38,494 bases of DNA from Bacteroidota bacterium (GTDB lineage Bacteria > Bacteroidota > Bacteroidia > Chitinophagales > Chitinophagaceae). The stretch covers positions 1 through 38,494 of the forward strand of contig JAUZOA010000049.1 in assembly GCA_030706685.1 (NCBI GenBank). Direction: 5' to 3'. This document shows, one piece after another, positions 32,197-38,494 of this stretch (positions within the stretch are counted from its first letter, which is position 1; each line of letters starts with the position of its first letter). Under the pieces are notes generated by a model, which was not told the DNA's origin, made no database searches, and worked only from the letters and a program-made list of their open reading frames with translations. The position numbers were made by a program, and so were the translations under genes.

Positions 32197-32736
32197 ATGC
32201 AATTAACTCAAAGAGCAAAACAGGTAGATCGCAGGCCCATGAATGGATGGGAGAAATCGTATTTACCTGCGATATTGAAGGGCATGGGCATTACGATCAG
32301 TCACTTCTTTAAAAAGAAGGCGACCATTCAATACCCGGAACAAAAAAGAACTTTCTCAAAAGTATTCAGGGGTGTGCAGATACTCAACCGCGATGAAGAA
32401 GGCCGTGAACGCTGTACAGCCTGCGGCTTATGCGCCGTAGCCTGCCCGGCAGAAGCCATTACAATGGAAGCAGCAGAGCGGCAGCCGGGTGAAGAGCATC
32501 TTTACCGGGAAGAAAAATATGCGGCTAAGTATGAGATCAATATGCTGCGCTGTATTTTTTGCGGGTATTGTGAAGAAGCCTGTCCCAAAGATGCGATCTA
32601 TCTTTCGCAGACATTCGCGCAGGCTAATTATGACAGGAAAGGGTTTATTTATAAAAAGGAAGACCTGTTGATCCCCAATCCAAAGGAAGACCCGGAAGCA
32701 TACCGGAGAGCCGTGGGGGAGAGACCGGTGAAGTAG
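32197..32736 (+). CDS. nuoI: NADH-quinone oxidoreductase subunit I
   Basis: A 179-residue ferredoxin-like subunit holding two [4Fe-4S] clusters, N6a and N6b. The eight ligands are Cys73, 76, 79 and 83 (CTACGLCAVACP) and Cys119, 122, 125 and 129 (CIFCGYCEEACP). It links the peripheral arm wire to NuoB. Upstream in-frame codons to a TTG at 32155 would translate the GC hairpin, so the ATG at 32197 is chosen. Confidence 0.95.
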   Translation: MQLTQRAKQVDRRPMNGWEKSYLPAILKGMGITISHFFKKKATIQYPEQKRTFSKVFRGVQILNRDEEGRERCTACGLCAVACPAEAITMEAAERQPGEEHLYREEKYAAKYEINMLRCIFCGYCEEACPKDAIYLSQTFAQANYDRKGFIYKKEDLLIPNPKEDPEAYRRAVGERPVK

Positions 32737-32769
32737 AGTTGTGAGTTAATTTTTCAATCAGTAAAGATA

Positions 32770-32790
32770 GGCTAATAGCTAACAGCTTAA
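32770..32790. repeat. 7-nt tandem array between nuoI and nuoJ
   Basis: Three units: GGCTAAT, AGCTAAC and AGCTTAA. They end 8 nt before the nuoJ ATG and belong to the GCTAA family seen between nuoB-nuoC and nuoJ-nuoK. Confidence 0.65.
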
Positions 32791-32798
32791 AAGAAGCA

Positions 32799-33299
32799 AT
32801 GAACGTCACACAAATATTATTTTGGTTTTTATCAGTGCTTGCCCTTTTCAGCGCATTAATGGTGGTAACCAGCAAAAACCCCGTCCACAGTGTGTTGTGG
32901 CTGATCGTTACCTTCTTTGCCATTTCGGGTCATTATATTTTACTGAATGCGCAATTCCTGGCTATCGTTAATGTGATCGTCTATGCAGGGGCTATCATGG
33001 TATTGTTCCTGTTTGTGATCATGCTGATGAACCTGAATAAAAGCACTGAGCCAAAAAAGAATAAATGGCTGACGCTGGCCGGGGGAGTAGCCGGCGGATG
33101 TTTGCTGCTGGTGCTGGTAGCGGCGTTAAAGAATTCAGAGATAAAACAGCAGGTGGCGCAGGTGAAAGAAGGGGATATCGGGCTGATAAAAAATCTTGGA
33201 AATGAATTGTTCAGCACCTACGTAGTGCCATTTGAAATAAGCAGCATTTTGTTTTTAAGCGCTATGGTAGGGGCCGTGGTGATTGGGAAGAAAGAATGA
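32799..33299 (+). CDS. nuoJ: NADH-quinone oxidoreductase subunit J
   Basis: A 166-residue membrane subunit with five transmembrane helices. It carries the conserved family segment NVIVYAGAIMVLFLFVIMLMN, whose pi-bulge helix takes part in coupling. The short C-terminus ends in GAVVIGKKE. Gene order I-J-K is as in other bacteria. Confidence 0.95.
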   Translation: MNVTQILFWFLSVLALFSALMVVTSKNPVHSVLWLIVTFFAISGHYILLNAQFLAIVNVIVYAGAIMVLFLFVIMLMNLNKSTEPKKNKWLTLAGGVAGGCLLLVLVAALKNSEIKQQVAQVKEGDIGLIKNLGNELFSTYVVPFEISSILFLSAMVGAVVIGKKE

Positions 33300-33303
33300 G
33301 AGA

Positions 33304-33338
33304 AGCTATTTGCTAATAGCTCAACGCTAACAGCTTTT
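33304..33338. repeat. 7-nt tandem array between nuoJ and nuoK
   Basis: Five units: AGCTATT, TGCTAAT, AGCTCAA, CGCTAAC and AGCTTTT. They fill nearly the whole 43-nt spacer and end 4 nt before the nuoK ATG. Confidence 0.75.
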
Positions 33339-33342
33339 AAAT

Positions 33343-33672
33343 ATGCCGGTAAACTATTACATATTTCTTTGCCTCGCGCTATTCTGTATTGGAATAGTCG
33401 GTGTACTGACGCGCCGCAACGCGATCATCATTTTTATGTGTATTGAATTAATGTTGAATGCCGTAAACCTGTTGCTGGTAGCATTTTCGAAAATGCATCA
33501 TGCAGCCAATGCGGCAGCCAACGCTACAGCAGGTACCGACGGGCAATTGTTTGTTTTCTTTATCATGGTGGTGGCGGCAGCGGAGGTAAGTGTAGGACTG
33601 GCTATCATTGTGATGATGTACAGGAATATTCATTCGGTGGATGTAAATTTTTTAAACCGTTTAAAACACTAA
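33343..33672 (+). CDS. nuoK: NADH-quinone oxidoreductase subunit K
   Basis: A 109-residue membrane subunit with three transmembrane helices. The glutamate in [20 protein letters not shown] and a second in [18 protein letters not shown] are the conserved proton-pathway residues. A short insert ([12 protein letters not shown]) between TM2 and TM3 is usual. Confidence 0.95.
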   Translation: MPVNYYIFLCLALFCIGIVGVLTRRNAIIIFMCIELMLNAVNLLLVAFSKMHHAANAAANATAGTDGQLFVFFIMVVAAAEVSVGLAIIVMMYRNIHSVDVNFLNRLKH

Positions 33673-33682
33673 GCCCCTTACA

Positions 33683-33702
33683 TCTCTGCCGGTTGGCAGA
33701 GA
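33683..33702. repeat. Hairpin after nuoK
   Basis: TCTCTGCC/GGCAGAGA, an 8-bp perfect stem with a GGTT loop, starts 10 nt after the nuoK stop. No T run follows. Confidence 0.6.
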
Positions 33703-33726
33703 ACGTTGGGAGCCTTACTATAATTC

Positions 33727-33747
33727 GACTAACAGACTATTGACTAC
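33727..33747. repeat. 7-nt tandem array before nuoL
   Basis: Three units with a GACTA core: GACTAAC, AGACTAT and TGACTAC. They end 5 nt before the nuoL ATG. The core differs from the GCTAA arrays but period and placement are the same. Confidence 0.65.
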
Positions 33748-33752
33748 CTGAA

Positions 33753-35645
33753 ATGCAAAATGCTTTACATATAGCCTGGTTGATTCCTTTGTTTCCCCTG
33801 CTTGGCTTCCTGGTTAACGGCCTTGGCAGAAAATACCTGTCTAAACCTGTGATAGGAGTGATTGGCAGCGGGGTTATCCTGGCATCTTTTGTCATGAGCA
33901 TCTGGGTATTCATGCAGGTAAAAAACGGGAACACGCATATTGCGGAATATTTCAATTTTATCAACGCGGCAGGTTTGAAGATCCCTTTTGCTTTCCAGCT
34001 CGACCAGCTTTCTTCGTTGTTCCTGCTGATCATTACCGGTGTTGGTTTCCTGATCCATGTCTATTCCGTTTCTTACATGCACGAAGAAAAGGCGGAACAT
34101 TTCGGAAGATATTTTTCTTATCTCAATCTTTTTGTGTTCTCGATGCTGCTGCTGGTGATGGGCGCCAATTATGTTATTCTGTTTATTGGCTGGGAAGGGG
34201 TAGGCCTGTGTTCTTATTTGTTGATCGGGTATTGGTTCAAAAATGACGAGTACAATAAGGCGGCCAATAAGGCCTTTATCATGAACCGTATTGGCGATCT
34301 CGCCTTTCTTATAGCCATATTTTGGCTGATCGCTAAAACAGGCACGGTTTCATTTGATGTGCTGTTCAGCATGAATGGTATCACGAAACTGAGCCAGGCT
34401 GATATCACTATTATTACCCTTCTGTTGCTCGCAGGCGCCACAGGAAAAAGCGCCCAGATACCTTTATTTACCTGGTTGCCTGACGCGATGGCCGGCCCTA
34501 CACCTGTATCTGCATTGATCCATGCCGCTACCATGGTGACTGCCGGTATTTACATGATCGCCAGGAGCAATATACTGTATTCGCTTTCGCCTTTCACCAT
34601 GCATGTGGTGGCCATTATTGGCCTGGCTACCGCATTACTGGCAGCGACGATCGCGCTTAAACAAAATGATATTAAGAAAGTGCTGGCTTATTCAACGGTT
34701 AGCCAACTGGGTTTTATGTTCCTGGCTTTGGGAACAGGAGCTTATGTAGCCGCGGTATTTCATGTAATGACCCATGCTTTTTTCAAAGCCTTATTATTCC
34801 TTGGCAGCGGCAGCGTGATACATGCTATGGGAGGGGAGCAGGATATCCGTAACATGGGGGGATTAAGTAAAAAACTCAGGATTACTTATATCACTTTTTT
34901 GATCGGTTGTATCGCGATTGCCGGTATTCCTCCTTTCTCCGGCTTCTTTTCTAAAGACGCTATCCTTTTAAGCGCATTTGAGGATAATAAAATATTATAT
35001 GGGGTGGCATTGTTTACTGCTTTGCTGACCGCATTCTATATGTTCCGTCTTTTGTTTATCACTTTCTCCGGCAAGTTCAGGGGAACAGAAGAACAAGAGC
35101 ATCATTTGCATGAAAGCCCGCCTGCTATGACGATACCCCTGGTCATTTTGGCGCTGTTATCAATTATAGGAGGCTGGATTGGCATCCCGGAAGCCTTGAT
35201 GAATGGAGGGGATAAAATAACAGAATTCTTGTCGCCTGTTATCCCGGTAGCGACAGGTGAAGCCGTTTCTCATTCTACCGAATATGGCCTGATGGCTTTA
35301 TCAACGGGTCTTGTATTAGCGGCTGTTTTACTTGCCTGGTTGCAATTCCGGAACTATCAACGCAGGGAGGCAACCGGCCTTGGGAAGGTATTGGAGAATA
35401 AATGGTATGTCGATGAATTGTATGAAAAAGTTATTGTCAATCCGCTCAGGTGGATGGGTGGATTTTTAAATTCTATTATTGAGAGGAGATTGATAGATGC
35501 GATAGTGAATGGTGTCGGCAGGGCGGTTAATTACAGCAGCCGCCAGTTGAGATTATTGCAGAGTGGCCAGGTGGGCAGTTATATTTTATTAATGGTATTG
35601 AGTATACTGTTAGTTTTTGTATTTCAATTTTTCCTGAGAAAATAA
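33753..35645 (+). CDS. nuoL: NADH-quinone oxidoreductase subunit L
   Basis: A 630-residue antiporter-like proton-pumping subunit. Signatures include FIGWEGVGLCSYLLIGYWF with the conserved glutamate, KSAQIPLFTWLPDAMAGPTP with the conserved lysine, and HAATMVTAGIYMIARS. A C-terminal horizontal-helix region (about 540-600) and final transmembrane helix are present. Length is close to E. coli NuoL (613). nuoM follows after 18 nt. Confidence 0.95.
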   Translation: MQNALHIAWLIPLFPLLGFLVNGLGRKYLSKPVIGVIGSGVILASFVMSIWVFMQVKNGNTHIAEYFNFINAAGLKIPFAFQLDQLSSLFLLIITGVGFLIHVYSVSYMHEEKAEHFGRYFSYLNLFVFSMLLLVMGANYVILFIGWEGVGLCSYLLIGYWFKNDEYNKAANKAFIMNRIGDLAFLIAIFWLIAKTGTVSFDVLFSMNGITKLSQADITIITLLLLAGATGKSAQIPLFTWLPDAMAGPTPVSALIHAATMVTAGIYMIARSNILYSLSPFTMHVVAIIGLATALLAATIALKQNDIKKVLAYSTVSQLGFMFLALGTGAYVAAVFHVMTHAFFKALLFLGSGSVIHAMGGEQDIRNMGGLSKKLRITYITFLIGCIAIAGIPPFSGFFSKDAILLSAFEDNKILYGVALFTALLTAFYMFRLLFITFSGKFRGTEEQEHHLHESPPAMTIPLVILALLSIIGGWIGIPEALMNGGDKITEFLSPVIPVATGEAVSHSTEYGLMALSTGLVLAAVLLAWLQFRNYQRREATGLGKVLENKWYVDELYEKVIVNPLRWMGGFLNSIIERRLIDAIVNGVGRAVNYSSRQLRLLQSGQVGSYILLMVLSILLVFVFQFFLRK

Positions 35646-35663
35646 ACGAGCCGACAGATAATT

Positions 35664-37151
35664 ATGATCCCTGTTTTACTGATATTGGTTCCACTGCTGA
35701 CCGGGTTGGTTACTTTCTTTTTTAAGGATGAAAAGATGGCCAGGTCATGGGCTTTGCTTTCTGCCTTGCTTACGCTTATTGTTTCATTACTTGGATTGGC
35801 CGTTTTGAAAGATCCAAAATATCTCGCCCAGCAATATGAATGGATGGGATCTATCAACAGCAGTTTTTCTGTAAAGCTGGATGGACTGGGCCAGGTTCTT
35901 TGTTTGCTCAATGCGGTGGCGTTCCCGGTCATATTTATTGCGACATGGAGAACTCCTTATCAAAAGGCCAATAATTTCTTCGCATTAATGCTGCTGATGC
36001 AGGCGGGAATGATGGGAGTATTTCTCGCTATGGATGCCTTGCTGTTTTATTTCTTCTGGGAGCTGGCCCTGGTACCTGCGTATTTTTTGTGTTCGCAGTG
36101 GGGTGGGCCAAGAAGGATACAGGTTACGTTCAAGTTTTTCATTTATACATTCGTGGGTTCCTTATTAATGCTGGTAGGACTATTGTATATCTATTTTCAT
36201 ACAAAGGAAAATTCTTTCGATATCACGGCCTTTTATCATGCTTCTCTTACCGGCAAAGAACAGAACTGGCTTTTCTGGCTATTATTTATTGCCTTCGCGA
36301 TTAAAATGCCCATTTTCCCTTTTCATACCTGGCAGCCCGATACCTATGAGCAGTCGCCGACAGCCACAACCATGGCGCTCAGTGGTGTAATGGTCAAGAT
36401 GGGAATTTTTGGGATGTTGCGCTGGCTGTTTCCTGTTTTACCGGATGCATCCTTTCAATGGGGGGATACCGTTTCAACTATGGCGGTCACCGGGATGATC
36501 TATGCTTCCCTGATTGCTATCCGGCAGGATGACCTGAAAAGATTAGTGGCTTATTCATCGATTGCGCATATCGGCCTGATGTGTATCGCTATTTTTTCAG
36601 TGAATAATATCGGTATGCAGGGAGTGATGATACAACTATTCAATCATGGTATCAATATCATTGGCCTGTGGATAGCCATAGAGCTCATAGAAAGGCAATT
36701 TGGAACAAGAAAACTCTCTGAACTTGGAGGTCTCGCGCAAAAAGCTCCGGGACTGGCCATGCTATTCGTCATTATCGCGTTAGCGAATATTGCTTTGCCG
36801 CTGACCAATGCTTTTGTCGGGGAGTTCCTGATGTTCACCGGTATTTTCAGTTCAAAAGCTACTTACTATAATGTATGGCTCACGGTCATGGCAGGTCTTT
36901 GCATTATCCTGGCGGCGGTGTATACGCTCAACATGGTCCGTAAAGTATTTTATGGAAATACATCCGTAGCGGTAGCCAATGGCAGGGATATCAGGTTCAA
37001 TGAGAAGTTTGTTTTAGGGGTAATTGTAATCATCATCTTTTGGCTTGGCATCTATTCACAACCTTTTTTGAGGATCACCGAAAAGGTGTCAGCCGATATA
37101 ACGAACGGTATTTTACAGAAAAACGAAGTCATTCAATTCTTAAGGAAGTAA
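35664..37151 (+). CDS. nuoM: NADH-quinone oxidoreductase subunit M
   Basis: A 495-residue antiporter-like proton-pumping subunit. The conserved glutamate is in FYFFWELALVPAYFL. The lysine-containing segment is AFAIKMPIFPFHTWQPDTYE, followed by RQDDLKRLVAYSSIAHIGL. About fourteen transmembrane helices are expected. nuoN follows after 9 nt. Confidence 0.95.
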   Translation: MIPVLLILVPLLTGLVTFFFKDEKMARSWALLSALLTLIVSLLGLAVLKDPKYLAQQYEWMGSINSSFSVKLDGLGQVLCLLNAVAFPVIFIATWRTPYQKANNFFALMLLMQAGMMGVFLAMDALLFYFFWELALVPAYFLCSQWGGPRRIQVTFKFFIYTFVGSLLMLVGLLYIYFHTKENSFDITAFYHASLTGKEQNWLFWLLFIAFAIKMPIFPFHTWQPDTYEQSPTATTMALSGVMVKMGIFGMLRWLFPVLPDASFQWGDTVSTMAVTGMIYASLIAIRQDDLKRLVAYSSIAHIGLMCIAIFSVNNIGMQGVMIQLFNHGINIIGLWIAIELIERQFGTRKLSELGGLAQKAPGLAMLFVIIALANIALPLTNAFVGEFLMFTGIFSSKATYYNVWLTVMAGLCIILAAVYTLNMVRKVFYGNTSVAVANGRDIRFNEKFVLGVIVIIIFWLGIYSQPFLRITEKVSADITNGILQKNEVIQFLRK

Positions 37152-37160
37152 CAGGAAGGT

Positions 37161-38494
37161 ATGAACGCATTATTATTATCAGCGGTGTTGGGAGTTATCA
37201 TGATGTTCAGCGGAATAGTGCTGAAACAAAAAAGCGCTGTGCGAAATATTGCTATCGGCGGGATGTCTTTGTTACTTCTTTCCAATTTATTGGAAATGAA
37301 AGGCAAATTATTCTTTGCCATTCATGCGGAAGGAATGATGCATTTTGACAGGTTTTCCCTTCTTTTTACCAGCATCATATTCGCCGCGACGCTTATCTAT
37401 CTTGTTTTGTCAGCCAGGGATATGGAAAAAGTGGGATCATATTATGCTGAATACTTCGCATTGATATTTTTTATTCTTTGCGGCGTAGTGCTCGCTTCTT
37501 CCTTTAAATCATTGCTGATACTTTTCCTGGGAATCGAGATCATTTCCATACCGCTTTATATCCTGACGGGCAGCGATAAGAAGAATCTCAAGAGTAATGA
37601 AGCGTCCCTGAAATATTTTTTGCTCGGGGCATTTTCTACCGGTTTAATGCTGATGGGGATAGCCCTGATCTATGGGTCTACGGGCACTTTCAGCACCTGG
37701 AAAATGAATATAGGGGACAAGGCCGGGGTGCTGATGATCGCGGGAATGATTCTCCTGCTTTTTTCAATGGCGTTTAAAGTATCGGCTGCTCCTTTTCATT
37801 TCTGGACACCCGATGTGTATGATGGCGCGCCGACCGTTTTTACCTCTTTTATGGCTACTATCGTCAAAGCAGCCGTTTTCATTGCTTTTATCCGGTTATT
37901 TGATGAGGCGTTTGGAGCACTGAAACCACAGTGGCAGCTATGGATAGCCCTGATTACAGCAGCTACATTGTTTATTGGCAATATTACCGCTGTCTTTCAG
38001 CAAAGCGTAAAACGAATGCTGGCCTATTCCAGTATTTCGCAGGCGGGTTTCATGTTGTTGTCACTATATGCTATGAACGCGATGGCTAAAGAGGGGTTAC
38101 TGCTTTACTCGGCAGCGTATAGCCTGGCTACTATCGGCATTTTCGCTGTTCTGATCAAAATGAGTGATTATACATTCGATGGATTTAATGGCCTGGCCAA
38201 AAAAGAGCCGCTACTGGCGGCGACCACAGCGATCTTCTTATTATCACTTGCTGGTATTCCATTGACGGCGGGATTTATGGCTAAATTTTACCTGCTGAAC
38301 GCGGCTATCGCTACCGGGAAAAACCTGTGGCTGGTGATTTTTGCCGTATTGATGGCGGCGGTCAGTGTCTATTACTACTTCAGAGTCATACAGGCCATGT
38401 ATTTTAAAGAAGGACAACCCAAACCTATCTCAGTGAGCCCGGTCTTTAAATGGACGCTGGTATTGCTGGCGGGACTGATTATTATACTCGGTAT
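37161..38494 (+). CDS. nuoN: NADH-quinone oxidoreductase subunit N, 3' end outside window
   Basis: The last gene, open to the window edge (444 codons seen). It begins MNALLLSAVLGVIMM after an AGGAAGG ribosome binding site. It has the antiporter-like signatures: the glutamate in ILFLGIEIISIPLYIL, lysine segments in MAFKVSAAPFHFWTPDVYDG, and QQSVKRMLAYSSISQAGFMLL. It is one of the three pumping subunits together with NuoL and NuoM. The short length before the first motif is usual. Stop codon not seen. Confidence 0.93.
   Translation, partial: MNALLLSAVLGVIMMFSGIVLKQKSAVRNIAIGGMSLLLLSNLLEMKGKLFFAIHAEGMMHFDRFSLLFTSIIFAATLIYLVLSARDMEKVGSYYAEYFALIFFILCGVVLASSFKSLLILFLGIEIISIPLYILTGSDKKNLKSNEASLKYFLLGAFSTGLMLMGIALIYGSTGTFSTWKMNIGDKAGVLMIAGMILLLFSMAFKVSAAPFHFWTPDVYDGAPTVFTSFMATIVKAAVFIAFIRLFDEAFGALKPQWQLWIALITAATLFIGNITAVFQQSVKRMLAYSSISQAGFMLLSLYAMNAMAKEGLLLYSAAYSLATIGIFAVLIKMSDYTFDGFNGLAKKEPLLAATTAIFLLSLAGIPLTAGFMAKFYLLNAAIATGKNLWLVIFAVLMAAVSVYYYFRVIQAMYFKEGQPKPISVSPVFKWTLVLLAGLIIILG

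Noticed and set aside
24855-33747. CRISPR array
   Set aside because: The repeats are too short (7 nt), degenerate and without regular spacers, and no cas gene is present.

Overview
The window is a stretch of a Bacteroidota chromosome, most likely from the Chitinophagales/Chitinophagaceae. The evidence is the protein families (a TonB-dependent receptor with an N-terminal carboxypeptidase-regulatory-like domain, LTXXQ, DUF4836-type and GxxExxY proteins), lipoprotein signals, and promoters resembling the Bacteroidota consensus TTTG/TAnnTTTG rather than the E. coli one. No rRNA, tRNA, CRISPR array, insertion sequence or phage gene was found.

Region 1 (1-8547) is a sulfur-assimilation block on the + strand: the 3' end of cysJ, cysI, a siroheme-synthase/TSUP-permease fusion, a TonB-dependent receptor with a long structured leader, and metZ. 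Together these reduce sulfite to sulfide, make the siroheme needed for that step, and fix sulfide into homocysteine. The receptor may import a sulfur source, but that is inferred only from position.

Region 2 (8551-20384) is mostly - strand housekeeping: two pseudouridine synthases (RluA type and RsuA/RluB type), an LTXXQ/Spy-like periplasmic protein, rlmN, a FtsX-like permease with a small divergent ABC ATPase, a DUF4836-like lipoprotein, a heparin-lyase-I-like lipoprotein, hisS and a low-molecular-weight tyrosine phosphatase. A thiolase lies on the + strand among them. Two good intrinsic terminators separate units here.

Region 3 (20608-23621) is a three-gene + strand operon: a small membrane protein, a PstS-like phosphate-binding lipoprotein and a long secreted TPR protein. 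It ends in a perfect 14-bp terminator stem.

Region 4 (23655-38494) is a complete-order nuoA-N operon for respiratory complex I, cut by the window end inside nuoN. It has two non-complex-I passengers: an NTF2-like secreted protein between nuoE and nuoF, and a GxxExxY (PD-(D/E)XK-like) gene flanked by inverted repeats between nuoF and nuoG.

The most unusual feature is in the spacers of the nuo operon. Several contain short palindromes or degenerate tandem arrays of 7-nt units (GCTAA-like or GACTA-like cores) ending 0-8 nt before the next start codon. Similar 7-nt arrays are read in frame as a linker in the RsuA/RluB-type synthase gene, and a CCCCTTTAGGGG-type repeat encodes the C-terminal tail of the phosphatase. 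This is a candidate undescribed class of short dispersed elements associated with translation starts, with the GxxExxY cassette as a possible nuclease-linked counterpart.
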